Part shown: piece after piece, positions 49,425 through 58,682 of the stretch
Layout of the letters: each line of letters starts with the position of its first letter
How positions within the stretch are numbered: position 1 is the first letter of the stretch
Assembly (NCBI RefSeq): GCF_004377485.1
Contig: NZ_SNTY01000076.1
Span: 58,001 to 122,000 of the forward strand
Direction of reading: 5' to 3'
From: Alkanindiges illinoisensis
GTDB taxonomy: Bacteria > Pseudomonadota > Gammaproteobacteria > Pseudomonadales > Moraxellaceae
DNA length: 64,000 nt
Position numbers and translations under genes: made by a program
Notes under the pieces: generated by a model
Seen by the model: only the letters and a program-made list of their open reading frames with translations
Told to the model about the DNA's origin: nothing
The model's database searches: none

Positions 49425-51083
49425 ATGTCCCTTGCTACCGCTCAACATTTTGATGCCATTGCACTTCATATTGTTAAACCGGAAATAGATGCCTCACTAT
49501 TACAAGTACAAAATGCCTTAAGCGCTTATATTGACGACACCAGCAATACCTTTGGCCTGACTGAGGCCAGTGAAAACATGAACCAGATTCACGGTGTCCT
49601 TAGCCTGCTGGAAATTACCGGTGCTGTTGAACTGGCTCAAGCCACCTCCAAGCTGATTAATCACATTGTTGCCAATACCAGTAAAGTGACTGATCAACAA
49701 CTGGGTGCCGTCAGTGAAGGCCTGATGATGCTGTCCCGTTATTTGGAATTTGTGGTACTGCGTGAAAATCTGTTGCCACATTTCCTGCTGCCATCTATCA
49801 ACCGCATTTATGCAGAGCTGGGTGAGCCGTTATTGCGTGAAGGCTATTTCCTGCAGCCCTATCTCAGCATTATTCAGCTGCCCCAGTTGAACCTGAACCT
49901 GCAAAAGCCGGAGATCAGTCCTTCACAGGTGAACCAGCTGTTAGCGCTGTATAAAACCTCACTCAATCGCGTGCTTAAAAAGCAGGCCAATGCGCTGGAC
50001 TTTCAGGCCATTAAACTGGTTGGGCATTTTACCAGCATGCTGGCAGCTGGCAGCAGCTCGGAACTTTACTGGCATGCCATCAATACTGCCTTTACAGATC
50101 TGCAAAGCTGCAAGCTCAATGATGTTCGTCTGCGTACCCTGATTTTAATTGAACGTAACCTGCAAAAATTTATTGGCAATACAGCAGCCTTTGTTCCTAC
50201 CGAGCAGGATATTGCTGATGCCCTGACCTTAAGCGCCTGCCGTGACCATGAAGAAGCTGATGAATTGCGCCAGCAACTGGGCCTCTATGAATATCTGATT
50301 AGTGATGCGCAGGCCGGTTTGCTCGGCCGTTATTTGCATGGCCCGGACAGCGCGACTATTCATGTCACCACAGAACTGATGCAGCAGGAAATTACTGATA
50401 TCAAAAACAAGATCGACAGCATGCAGCATGGCGACAGTATTGACAGCAGTTTTCCAGCCATTGGCGAACAACTGCACCAGTTGGCCAATGCTTTAAACCT
50501 GCTCAATCTGGGTGAAGCCAGTACCCTGCTTGCCTATCAGGCCAATCAGGTTGCAGGCTGGCAGGATCTGACCAATCTTGAAGATGTTAACAACCTGATG
50601 GATGCCCTGCTTTATGCAGGCAACGCCCTGACTGTGCTGGATCGCTCCTATATTGCTGGCACCAGCAAGCTGCCTTTCCATAACCTGCATATTTCCCTGC
50701 ATCAACTGGAAGAAGCCGGTGAAACCCTGATCAAGGAAAGTCGTGAGTCGCTAAATATGAGCATGCGTGCACTCACCTCTTATCTGGAAACCAAAGACCT
50801 GTTACACATGAATAATGTACCCGCCATGTTTGAGACCATTGCTGGTGCCTTGTTATTTATGAATGCCACAGCAGGCGGCGATATGCTCAAGCAGGCCGCT
50901 CAATATGTAGAGCGTGCTTTTGCACCAGACCAGACCACGCCTCCGGATAGTCATCACATCAATTTGCTGGCCAATGTCATGGTGAGTGTGGATCATTATC
51001 TTGATAGTCTGGAACAGCAAAAACCGCTGGGTATCCGTCCTTTTGAGATTGGCCTGAAAAGTGTTCAGGAACTAGCTGCCTGA
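49425..51083 (+). CDS. Orphan ChpA-like N-terminal (Hpt-array) protein
   Basis: A 552-residue helical protein without membrane segments. Several pieces resemble the N-terminal Hpt-like repeats of ChpA/PilL, the type IV pilus chemosensory kinase: NQIHGVLSLLEITGAVELAQ near residue 53, LLPHFLLPSINRIYAELGEPLL near residue 118, and the C-terminal LLANVMVSVDHYLDSLE with IGLKSVQEL, which corresponds to the ADAIxSxxYYLE motif of ChpA. No kinase, CheW or receiver domain follows, and no clear AHTLKG phospho-acceptor motif is present. It may be a scaffold or decoy for a pilus or chemosensory system. NudC follows after 48 bases. The similarity is read by eye only. Confidence 0.6.
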   Translation: MSLATAQHFDAIALHIVKPEIDASLLQVQNALSAYIDDTSNTFGLTEASENMNQIHGVLSLLEITGAVELAQATSKLINHIVANTSKVTDQQLGAVSEGLMMLSRYLEFVVLRENLLPHFLLPSINRIYAELGEPLLREGYFLQPYLSIIQLPQLNLNLQKPEISPSQVNQLLALYKTSLNRVLKKQANALDFQAIKLVGHFTSMLAAGSSSELYWHAINTAFTDLQSCKLNDVRLRTLILIERNLQKFIGNTAAFVPTEQDIADALTLSACRDHEEADELRQQLGLYEYLISDAQAGLLGRYLHGPDSATIHVTTELMQQEITDIKNKIDSMQHGDSIDSSFPAIGEQLHQLANALNLLNLGEASTLLAYQANQVAGWQDLTNLEDVNNLMDALLYAGNALTVLDRSYIAGTSKLPFHNLHISLHQLEEAGETLIKESRESLNMSMRALTSYLETKDLLHMNNVPAMFETIAGALLFMNATAGGDMLKQAAQYVERAFAPDQTTPPDSHHINLLANVMVSVDHYLDSLEQQKPLGIRPFEIGLKSVQELAA

Positions 51084-51131
51084 AACGGATATAAACTAAC
51101 CATACCAAGCTCATGATATAGGGTCACTGTG

Positions 51132-51968
51132 ATGCAAAGCACCATCTTGCCGGATAATTTGACTGCTGCTGGCCATGCGTCTGAGCAGACGGCTTCTGCA
51201 CATGGACTGCCAACCGTCATAGCCTATATCTTAAAAGACCATGCTCTGCTGGTTAATGAACAACTGGAATTGCCTCGCCTGCCTGCGCATCCAGAAGATA
51301 TTGTGGTTAGTGTAGAGCCTGAGCAAAATGGCCAGCGGGTGGTTGCACGTCCTACTTTCCATGAGAATGAAATTCCGGCGGGCTACCAGTTTGTGCCAGT
51401 GCGTCAACTGGTGAGCCACTGGACTGTTGCACAGTTTGAGCAGACTAGTCGTGCCATGCAGCTTCTGGAATGGAAGCGTAACCATCAGTTTTGCAGTCGT
51501 TGTGGTCACAAGGCCGTCGCCCATGCCAAAGAACATTGCATGACCTGTACTGCCTGCGGTTATTCGCAGTATCCACGTATTAATCCCTGTGTGATTATTG
51601 CTATTACCAAGGGTAAACAGATCTTGCTGGCACGCTCTGCCCAACGGCATACCAGCATGTATGGCCTGATTGCCGGCTTTGTGGAAGTGGGTGAAACCCT
51701 TGAACAAGCAGTTGCGCGTGAAACCCTTGAAGAAGTTGGAATTCAGTTAAAAAATATTCAATACATGGCGAGCCAGCCGTGGCCATTTCCCAGCAACCTG
51801 ATGCTGGCCTTCAAGGCTGAATATGCCGATGGTGAGCTACTGCTGCAAGATGAAGAAATTGCTGAAGCTGCTTTCTTTGATTTTAACCAGTTACCAACCA
51901 TTCCGCCCAAAGGCAGCATTGCCTACTGGATGATTGAACAAGTAACCCAGCAAGCATCTGCACTTTAA
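51132..51968 (+). CDS. nudC: NADH pyrophosphatase / NAD-cap hydrolase NudC
   Basis: About 278 residues. A zinc ribbon CSRCGHKAVAHAKEHCMTC-type four-cysteine module (CSRC ... CMTCTAC) is followed by the Nudix box GFVEVGETLEQAVARETLEE, which fits Gx5Ex7REUxEExGU. SQPWPFPSNLMLAF is the NudC-specific motif after the box. The enzyme hydrolyses NADH and removes NAD caps from RNA. The start is ATG 51132, preceded directly by an in-frame GTG. It is downstream of the ChpA-like gene on the same strand. Confidence 0.93.
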   Translation: MQSTILPDNLTAAGHASEQTASAHGLPTVIAYILKDHALLVNEQLELPRLPAHPEDIVVSVEPEQNGQRVVARPTFHENEIPAGYQFVPVRQLVSHWTVAQFEQTSRAMQLLEWKRNHQFCSRCGHKAVAHAKEHCMTCTACGYSQYPRINPCVIIAITKGKQILLARSAQRHTSMYGLIAGFVEVGETLEQAVARETLEEVGIQLKNIQYMASQPWPFPSNLMLAFKAEYADGELLLQDEEIAEAAFFDFNQLPTIPPKGSIAYWMIEQVTQQASAL

Positions 51969-52006
51969 ATTTAATTAAAAATTTCTGCTGCAACCTTTTG
52001 ATAGGA

Positions 52007-53374
52007 TTATTGACCGGTTGGATACGTTTCTGGCAAGTCTTCTTCAACTTCCGGTTCTGTCACGCTTTGCCGATCCAGAGGATTCAAGGCTTTAGTTTTA
52101 TCTATATAAATCAGCGCATCATACTGCTGATCGAGCCGGGTTTTTAAATAATGACTCCAGCGCTCGGTTGCAGGTGCATAAATTACCCCAATGTAGCGCT
52201 CTAACCGCTCCTTACTTAACAACGCTGCATCTGGCTTTTCTTTTTGTTGCTGGGCTTGCAAGTTAATCCAGAATTTTTCTACACCCGCCTGCTGGCTCAC
52301 CTGATGTAACAGCGCTTCATGGCTATCAGGCAAACCCGGGCGCACAGCTTTACGGATGCCCGGACTATCCCAGTCATCAGCCGCAAAAACTTCGCCCTGA
52401 TAAGTACTAAAGCCAACAATAAAGGTGTTGTCCGGATGTCGTTCACGCATTAACTGGCCAACATTCACCTGATCACGCTGGCCGACTTCAGTAGCGCGGG
52501 CATCGCCCAGATGTGAGTTGTGCGCCCAGACTATAATTTTGGCGGGCTGTCCTTGCTCGGCCTGATGTGCTGCAAGCGCATCAATGGTATCAACCATATG
52601 CGTATCCCGTAGATTCCACGAATTATTACGTCCGCGGAACATGGCACGGTAATAACGCTCTGCATTTACTGCCAAACGTGCATTTTGCTCGGCATAAAAA
52701 TGCTCATCTTCCGCCAATACGCCTTCATTGTTGACTAGCGCATCTTCCTGATGGCGAAGCTCCATCAACTGGGCAATGACCGCATCCTCACAAGGTTCTG
52801 CGACACCATACTCGGTTGCCATGCCGTAGGTCTGGGGTTCCTTGCCAAAGGAGTCAAAGCAGCTATAGCGTGCACGGGCGCGATGGGCAGCTTCCGGGTC
52901 TACACTCTCCAGATATTCAATCACTGCACCCATGGAACGATGCAGGCTATATAAATCCATACCATAAAATCCAGCCTGGGTCTGGCCTTGTAACTGGGCT
53001 TTCCGGTTATATTTGCGCAACCACTCAACAAACTGTAGCACCACATCATTACGCCACATCCAGCGCGGAAAACGCTTAAAATCACTCAAGGCAGTTTGTG
53101 CATTAGGGTCTTTACCCTGCCCGCGTACATAGCGGTTAACCCGATAAGCATCGGGCCAGTCTGCCTCAACCACCACAGCGCTAAAGTTTTTTTCTTCAAT
53201 CAGGCGCCGGGTAATCCGCGCACGCTCCTGATAAAATTCCTGCGTTCCATGCGATGCCTCACCAATCAATACAAACTGGGCATCACCAAGTTGTGCAAAT
53301 AACTGGTCATCTTCGGCAGCACTGCCGGAAAGTGAATGAGTGATGGCCTGTAACTGGTGCAGGTGGCTGGTCAT
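52007..53374 (-). CDS. Erythromycin-esterase family protein
   Basis: A 455-residue cytoplasmic protein. LIGEASHGTQEFY near residue 37 holds the conserved Glu/His, VVVEADWPDAYR near residue 67 a conserved acid, and IVWAHNSHLGDARATE near residue 282 the second His pair. These are the core motifs of the erythromycin-esterase fold, which includes Ere macrolide esterases and succinoglycan-biosynthesis-associated proteins. Many chromosomal members are fused to a phosphoribosyltransferase; this one is not. AGGGAGA seven bases upstream of the ATG is a strong ribosome site. Macrolide hydrolysis cannot be claimed from motifs alone. Confidence 0.85.
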   Translation of the reverse strand: MTSHLHQLQAITHSLSGSAAEDDQLFAQLGDAQFVLIGEASHGTQEFYQERARITRRLIEEKNFSAVVVEADWPDAYRVNRYVRGQGKDPNAQTALSDFKRFPRWMWRNDVVLQFVEWLRKYNRKAQLQGQTQAGFYGMDLYSLHRSMGAVIEYLESVDPEAAHRARARYSCFDSFGKEPQTYGMATEYGVAEPCEDAVIAQLMELRHQEDALVNNEGVLAEDEHFYAEQNARLAVNAERYYRAMFRGRNNSWNLRDTHMVDTIDALAAHQAEQGQPAKIIVWAHNSHLGDARATEVGQRDQVNVGQLMRERHPDNTFIVGFSTYQGEVFAADDWDSPGIRKAVRPGLPDSHEALLHQVSQQAGVEKFWINLQAQQQKEKPDAALLSKERLERYIGVIYAPATERWSHYLKTRLDQQYDALIYIDKTKALNPLDRQSVTEPEVEEDLPETYPTGQ

Positions 53375-53474
53375 TGGTGTTCTCCCTGGGTCTGGTTCTT
53401 TTGTTGGATCAGGCGAATGGTTATTGGGATTGCCTACCAGATATAGCGTAATACTTATTTTTATAAGGGATATG

Positions 53475-53541
53475 ACAAAGCAGCAAAATAAGGGTTTTAA
53501 AGTCGATTAGTCAATTTTTGCAACGAGGGATACTGCTTTGT
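53475..53541. repeat. Long-range 9-bp inverted repeat
   Basis: ACAAAGCAG (53475-53483) and CTGCTTTGT (53533-53541) are perfect complements 49 bases apart in the intergenic region. No T run follows. The significance is uncertain. Confidence 0.3.
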
Positions 53542-53659
53542 AAAGCACAGCACATGGACACATAGCCTATAAAAGATGACTGCATCATAGGCTACCGTTA
53601 AATGCAAATTTCCGGGACACTCGACTAAGTCATCTAAACAGGGTTTATGATTTTAAGAT

Positions 53660-54664
53660 CTATGAATTCAAGGTTTTTGCCAGATAATCCAGAATTTGTT
53701 GACGTGTATTTTTGTACCATGAAAGTCGGGTAGCAACTGCCGCCATAATAGAAACATGATTAGCGCCTTCCACAGTTTGCAATTGCACCGGAATTTGTCT
53801 GGCTTGCAAGGCAGCCTGCATGCGCTGTGCATTGAAAGGATTAACGCGATGGTCTTTGGAACCGACCAGCAATAAATGTGGCGGCGCATCGGTCCTGATA
53901 TGGCGATCCGGCATGACCTGATCTGGGGAAGCATCGGCTGGAAACGCATCGCGGGTACTGTCAGTGCGAAAATCATAGCTATAAGGCCCTGCAATGCCAA
54001 CCACTGCCTTAATATGCGATATCGGCACATTAACTTCAGCCAGCCAGCGTGAATTATCAACCGCTTCCACTACATTAAATGCCCCGGCAGAATGCCCCAT
54101 CACCACAATTTGCTGCGGGTTGCCTCCATAACGGGCAATATTCTGGTTAATCCATTGGATGGCCAGTGCGGTATCCTGCACGTAATCCGGATATGTGTGC
54201 GCCGGTGCCAGCCGATAATTCATTACAACAGTAACATAGCCTGCGCGGGTAAAACTTTCACCCACAAACAGGTAATCATCCTTGCTACCTTCTTCCCACG
54301 AACCACCATGCACAAACAAAACCACAGGCTGTGGCTTGCTGTTGCTCACATGCAGCGGCTGGTAGACATCCAGCTTTTGCCGTGAATCCTGACCGTAGGC
54401 AATATTGTATTGCGCCGTAAAATCTTTGCGGGTAATGCCATTAAGGAAACCCACACCGGAAAAAAATTGCGTTAAGGAAGCCATGGATGAATGATTCTGC
54501 GAACTGGTTGAAGTAGCGGATGTCGTGTTACGCGAAGTATTGAGGGAAGAACAGCTGCTACAGCCTAATAGCACGATACCAGCAACCATCAGCCACTTGG
54601 TTTGTAGGCTATGCTTACCTTGCAAGTGCTGCTTATGCCGATCGCGGGCTAATTTATCTGTCAT
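53660..54664 (-). CDS. Exported alpha/beta-hydrolase (esterase)
   Basis: A 334-residue protein with an N-terminal hydrophobic signal and a probable lipobox LLGC near residue 35, so it is likely lipid-anchored. LFVHGGSWEEGSKDDY is the oxyanion loop HGGSW, GHSAGAF holds the nucleophile serine, and the late GANHVS carries the catalytic histidine; SKDHRV supplies the acid. The layout is that of the hormone-sensitive-lipase/BD-FAE-like carboxylesterases. Substrate is unknown. It lies 72 bases after the dolP-like gene on the same strand. Confidence 0.85.
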   Translation of the reverse strand: MTDKLARDRHKQHLQGKHSLQTKWLMVAGIVLLGCSSCSSLNTSRNTTSATSTSSQNHSSMASLTQFFSGVGFLNGITRKDFTAQYNIAYGQDSRQKLDVYQPLHVSNSKPQPVVLFVHGGSWEEGSKDDYLFVGESFTRAGYVTVVMNYRLAPAHTYPDYVQDTALAIQWINQNIARYGGNPQQIVVMGHSAGAFNVVEAVDNSRWLAEVNVPISHIKAVVGIAGPYSYDFRTDSTRDAFPADASPDQVMPDRHIRTDAPPHLLLVGSKDHRVNPFNAQRMQAALQARQIPVQLQTVEGANHVSIMAAVATRLSWYKNTRQQILDYLAKTLNS

Positions 54665-54736
54665 GCCGTATTCTTCCTTTGGTTAAAAATGCGCCTTATT
54701 CAAAATCTGAAATAGCGCCCTTATTTAAAAATGCAA

Positions 54737-55525
54737 TTAAGGCGCTGACGTTTCATCGGTTTGATCCGGGGCAGCCTGTTCTGGATCAATCGCTACCGGG
54801 GTCTGATCAATTGTGGTGGTCGGACTCGCCAATGGCGTGGTTGAAGCCGTTCGGGTCAGATTAGCGTTTAAGGTACTGGCTGTGGCTGGTGTCGCTGACT
54901 GGGTTAAACCGTTACTTGAAGTTGCCACACCGGCATCACTCAATAAATCAATCAGTGATACCACTTTGACAATATTGGGTGTGCTTTGCAGAATATTGAT
55001 CAATGCCTGATTTTCACTGGGCGTTAGTTTACCCATTACATACACCACGCCATCCTCGGTTTGCACCTTCACCTTGGTGTCTGAAATGTCTGGCGAAGTA
55101 ACCAGCATGCGGCGAATATTGGCCGTGACAATACTGTCCTGCACAATCGTGTTATACGGAATTTTCTCGCCAATTGTAATGTAGTTATGTACAGTTTTTA
55201 CATCAGACATGGCTCTAACATTGTCTTCTGCCAGTTGTTTTAAATATTGATCACCCACTTGTCCGGTGAGTAATACAGCACTATGAAAGCTGGCAATATT
55301 GATACGAGCATACTTAAAGCGTTCATCCAGCTTATAGGTGTTGATTTTAGCAGTGCGTTCAATGGAATTATCATTTAAAACCTGACTAAAAGTCCGCACT
55401 CCACTATCTGTCCCCAAGGGTGCAGGCCCGGTGCTTTGCGCCAGAAAACTCGCACAACCGGACAATCCCACCAGCATGATGCCTGCCAAACCCATTTTTA
55501 GTCCCAGATAGCCAGACTTATTCAT
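54737..55525 (-). CDS. dolP: DolP/YraP-like lipoprotein with two BON domains
   Basis: About 262 residues. The lipobox LSGC is followed by two BON domains: the first around FKYARINIASFHSAVLLTGQVG, the second around VKVQTEDGVVYVMGKLTPSE. Both carry the typical V/G core pattern. A Thr/Ala/Pro-rich tail of about 60 residues is added compared with the E. coli protein (about 190 residues). It helps maintain outer-membrane integrity in E. coli. ATG 55525 has AAGGAA eight bases upstream, so it is preferred over the GTG at 55531. Its neighbours yraN, lpoA and rsmI are the same as in E. coli, but diaA is missing. Confidence 0.85.
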   Translation of the reverse strand: MNKSGYLGLKMGLAGIMLVGLSGCASFLAQSTGPAPLGTDSGVRTFSQVLNDNSIERTAKINTYKLDERFKYARINIASFHSAVLLTGQVGDQYLKQLAEDNVRAMSDVKTVHNYITIGEKIPYNTIVQDSIVTANIRRMLVTSPDISDTKVKVQTEDGVVYVMGKLTPSENQALINILQSTPNIVKVVSLIDLLSDAGVATSSNGLTQSATPATASTLNANLTRTASTTPLASPTTTIDQTPVAIDPEQAAPDQTDETSAP

Positions 55526-55744
55526 AAACACATTTCCTTAAGACAAGATCAATTCAAACTGACCGAGTGTAACTAATTTTAAAGCTGCTTTTGAATGACT
55601 ATCAGCATTATTTAACAGTTTTCTCTAGGTCCATGAATGAATTATGAATGTGTTGCTGGGACGATATTAAAATCAGGTGTTTTGCTCTGTAAGTAAATAT
55701 TAGAATTGAAAAGGTCATAGTGACCGCTTTAAGCATTGTCAAAT

Positions 55745-56185
55745 TTAAGCAATGTCAAATGCAGCCTGAATCCATTCCAGCTCAAAAGGCATTGATACAT
55801 CCTGCGCTGTAGATTGCGCCAAGGCAGGCCACTTTTGAGAGGACGGTATCGGCTTTGAAGTCAGGGCAATCACATCAAAACGGCAATCGTGGTTGTGGTA
55901 CTGCTTATGCTGTTGCAGAAAAACCTGCGCTGCCCTGATAATTTTACGCTGCTTGGCGAAAGTTATACTTTCCAGTGCGCTGACCAGACTATTGGCCTTG
56001 CGCTGGCGCACTTCGACAAAGACCAACTGCTGAGCACGCTGCACAATCAGGTCAATTTCGCCAAACCGGGTATTAAAATTTTGTGCCACCAGTTGATAGC
56101 CCTGATGCTGCAAAAAACTGGCGGCTGCATCTTCAGCTTGCGCACCCTGCTGATGCGTGGGACTACTGGAACGACCTACAGGCAT
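55745..56185 (-). CDS. yraN: YraN/UPF0102 family nuclease-like protein
   Basis: A 146-residue protein of the UPF0102 family with a restriction-endonuclease-like core. GAQAEDAAASFLQHQGYQ opens the domain, and FGEIDLIVQRAQQLVFVEVR contains the E-D-ExV acidic residues. It is part of the conserved rsmI-lpoA-yraN-dolP neighbourhood. A C-terminal insertion (SKPIPSSQKWPALAQSTA) makes it slightly longer than the 120-131 typical residues. The precise substrate of the family is unknown. Confidence 0.92.
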   Translation of the reverse strand: MPVGRSSSPTHQQGAQAEDAAASFLQHQGYQLVAQNFNTRFGEIDLIVQRAQQLVFVEVRQRKANSLVSALESITFAKQRKIIRAAQVFLQQHKQYHNHDCRFDVIALTSKPIPSSQKWPALAQSTAQDVSMPFELEWIQAAFDIA

Positions 56186-56239
56186 GGATTAATCATCATA
56201 TTCTGGGCTATTTAAGCAGGCTGTGAACACAAGCTTTGG

Positions 56240-57289
56240 CTAATTAAAACTCAGACCGGTATTTTCCACCTTCATACACTGGGGATAGCGGTCTATGGTA
56301 TTTTTTACAATCCGGATCGTTCCCGTACGGCCATGAATAGTCTGACCCTGCTGCGTGTCTGGCTGTTTACCTGACGTATTATTCAAAATGACGCTGGCAA
56401 TATTCCAGGTATCGCCCCCAAAAGCCAGCAAACGCTGATAGGGTACACTGGTGGGCTTGTCCTGATATGCCTTGAGTAATTCTGGCCAGTCTGCCTTATA
56501 CAGGGCAGGTATATCGCAAAATTGCAGCCCGACTGGCAGGCTGGCGTTTTCCTTAATGGCCAGCGGCACAGTATAAATTTTCTCATTGGGTAGCTTCTTA
56601 AGCTGGCTAAGCCAGTCATAATCCCCCAGTAGCAAAATACCCTGTTGGGGTTCCAGCTTGCGCGGTACATTATTGCTGTTTACCAGCTTGCCACCCAAAA
56701 TGCGGTTCATGGCATCGCGAAAACGCTTGGTACTGCCACTTTGGTTATCCTGGGTGAGTACAAATAGCTGACTAACCCCATCAGTCTGAATACGCTTGGT
56801 AATGGCTAGCGCATCTTCATCGGGTGACAGGGCAAATTGCCAAATATTGGGTTCGGTTTTATAAACCTGATTGAGCGCCAGTGTTTTAACCGCTGGCTTG
56901 GCTTGTACTAGTGCTTCCACTTCATTACGTGCCAATGGGCCAATAATCAGCTGGGTGTTTTTTTTAACCTCAGTTTTTAAAATATCCGTAATAGCACGCT
57001 GGCTATTGTCTACAAAACGCAGCACTGGTCTGGAATTTCCGGCATAATAGGCCGCTTCTATTCCATCCCGTACACTACTGGCGGCCACTGACATCGGGCC
57101 ACTGGCGGGCAAAATAATGAGTACTTCAGCCTTTGATTGCTGTGCTGGCGTCTTAAGTAGCGGTGCCTTGACCACTGGCTTTGCTTGCAATGGTACTTTT
57201 GGCTGTGGCTGGGCCTGTACTGATGACAGCAACAAGGGCAACGCAGTTAGCCCCAATCCTGTTAATCTATTTAATATTTTTCTATACAT
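56240..57289 (-). CDS. lpoA: LpoA-like penicillin-binding-protein activator, short form
   Basis: A 349-residue protein matching the C-terminal periplasmic-binding-like domain of LpoA (LppC family): VLIILPASGPMSVAASSVRDGI, QLIIGPLARNEVEAL and ILLLGDYDWLSQL. The N-terminal TPR-like half of E. coli LpoA (678 residues in total) is missing. A signal peptide ends in VQAQPQP without a lipobox cysteine, so it appears to be soluble in the periplasm rather than lipid-anchored. Only 15 bases separate its start from the divergent rsmI, as in E. coli. Confidence 0.85.
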   Translation of the reverse strand: MYRKILNRLTGLGLTALPLLLSSVQAQPQPKVPLQAKPVVKAPLLKTPAQQSKAEVLIILPASGPMSVAASSVRDGIEAAYYAGNSRPVLRFVDNSQRAITDILKTEVKKNTQLIIGPLARNEVEALVQAKPAVKTLALNQVYKTEPNIWQFALSPDEDALAITKRIQTDGVSQLFVLTQDNQSGSTKRFRDAMNRILGGKLVNSNNVPRKLEPQQGILLLGDYDWLSQLKKLPNEKIYTVPLAIKENASLPVGLQFCDIPALYKADWPELLKAYQDKPTSVPYQRLLAFGGDTWNIASVILNNTSGKQPDTQQGQTIHGRTGTIRIVKNTIDRYPQCMKVENTGLSFN

Positions 57290-57304
57290 GGAGAAGCCTT
57301 CCGC

Positions 57305-58141
57305 ATGAGTGCTTATTTATATGTGGTGGCAACGCCAATTGGTCACCTTGAAGATATTTCGGCGCGTGCAATTCAAATACTGCGTGAGGTAGCACTTATT
57401 GCTGCTGAAGATACCCGACACGCAACACGCTTAATGGATACCTATCATATTACAACTGCACTCACTGCTTGCCATGAACATAACGAAAATCACAAAATCC
57501 CGGAAATAATATACAAAATTAAACAAGGCCAGTCTGTTGCGCTAATCAGCGATGCAGGAACTCCCTTAATTAGTGATCCGGGGTTTAAACTGGTGCGTGC
57601 TGCCCATGAGGAAAATATCCGGGTTATCCCTGTACCGGGTGCCTGTGCAGCCATTGCTGCTTTAAGTGCTGCTGGGCTGCCCAGCGACCGCTTTAGTTTT
57701 GAAGGTTTTTTGCCCGCCAAAGCCCACGCCAGACAACAAAAGCTACAAGCCTTAAAAACCGCCCCGCAAACCCTGATTTTCTATGAAGCCCCGCACCGTA
57801 TTCTGGATTGTGCTCAGGATATGCATGATATCTTTGGCCCGAACCGTAGCGTTACCCTGGCACGTGAAATTACCAAAACCTTTGAAACCATTAAAAAAAC
57901 TACATTTGCTCACTTGGTAGAATGGGTAAAGAATGATCCCAATCAGCAAAAGGGTGAGATTGTTCTGGTGGTGGCAGGTGCCCCGGAAACTGGCGAGCAG
58001 GATCAGCAAAAAGTCGATGATTTATTAAAACGGTTATTACAGGATTTACCAGTTAAAACCGCCTCACAGCTTGCTGCAGATTTAACTGGCCTGAAAAAAA
58101 ATGAACTCTACCAGCGCGCCTTGCAGCTCAAAGCAGAGTGA
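57305..58141 (+). CDS. rsmI: 16S rRNA 2'-O-methyltransferase RsmI
   Basis: A 278-residue enzyme that methylates the ribose of C1402 in 16S rRNA. LYVVATPIGHLEDISARA at the N-terminus, LIAAEDTRHATRLM, LISDAGTPLISDPGF and RVIPVPGACAAIAALSAAG are the tetrapyrrole-methylase-fold motifs that bind SAM. A C-terminal helical RsmI domain ends the protein. It is divergent from lpoA with a 15-base space. No RNase P RNA gene follows it here, unlike in some relatives. Confidence 0.94.
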   Translation: MSAYLYVVATPIGHLEDISARAIQILREVALIAAEDTRHATRLMDTYHITTALTACHEHNENHKIPEIIYKIKQGQSVALISDAGTPLISDPGFKLVRAAHEENIRVIPVPGACAAIAALSAAGLPSDRFSFEGFLPAKAHARQQKLQALKTAPQTLIFYEAPHRILDCAQDMHDIFGPNRSVTLAREITKTFETIKKTTFAHLVEWVKNDPNQQKGEIVLVVAGAPETGEQDQQKVDDLLKRLLQDLPVKTASQLAADLTGLKKNELYQRALQLKAE

Positions 58142-58300
58142 TGCTGAAATGCCATACAATCAAAGGACTTAGTAATTAGTAAGTAAAGCTTGATATACAG
58201 GGTAAAACAGTAACACTGGCATAACATTTTTAATGCCGGATTGCTCCCTGGGTTTGATAGTCTGGCAATGTTGCCCTATCAAATTAATGGATTAATACGT

Positions 58301-58672
58301 ATGAAAAAAACTACTTTTACCCTTGCCCTGCTTGGTATTGCCGTACTCACTGGCTGCCAGTCTTCCCCTTCTCAATCCGGGGAAGGCAGCCACCAACCGG
58401 TGTGGGTTGCCAAAGACCTGGGCTTGAAGCAGTGTGAACAGGCAGCTGGTAATGATACCCTTAATAAGACCCAGCAAAGACTTGACCAAAGTCAGGTGCA
58501 AGTACTAAACGCACATTGTGCAGATGACGGCATGATGCGCACACAGGTGTGTGGTGCCGCGCAAGGCAAGCTGGGCATTTACAAGATTTCCGCTTTTCAA
58601 CTGGAAAAAGCCAAATCGCTAGGTTTTAAACAGGTACAGGAAAACCAGTATAAACAAGTGGCTTGCTCCTAA
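58301..58672 (+). CDS. Small cysteine-containing lipoprotein
   Basis: A 123-residue predicted lipoprotein; ATG 58301 gives the signal MKKTTFTLALLGIAVLTGC with lipobox LTGC. The frame is open 20 residues upstream, but that part is not signal-like. The mature part holds several cysteines (LKQCEQ, AHCADD, QVCGAA and the C-terminal ACS), likely disulfides in the periplasm. I do not recognise the family. It is convergent with folP, with ten bases between stop codons. Confidence 0.7.
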   Translation: MKKTTFTLALLGIAVLTGCQSSPSQSGEGSHQPVWVAKDLGLKQCEQAAGNDTLNKTQQRLDQSQVQVLNAHCADDGMMRTQVCGAAQGKLGIYKISAFQLEKAKSLGFKQVQENQYKQVACS

Positions 58673-58682
58673 TACCTTGAAA

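Noticed and set aside
52007..53374. Macrolide resistance gene
   Set aside because: Family motifs are present, but chromosomal context and lack of mobile flanks do not support an Ere-type resistance determinant.
53475..53541. Terminator between the esterase-family and alpha/beta-hydrolase genes
   Set aside because: The arms are 49 bases apart and no T run follows, so it does not fit an intrinsic terminator.
58142..58300. RNase P RNA gene after rsmI
   Set aside because: Some relatives carry rnpB here, but the space is only about 160 bases and lacks the expected conserved structure.
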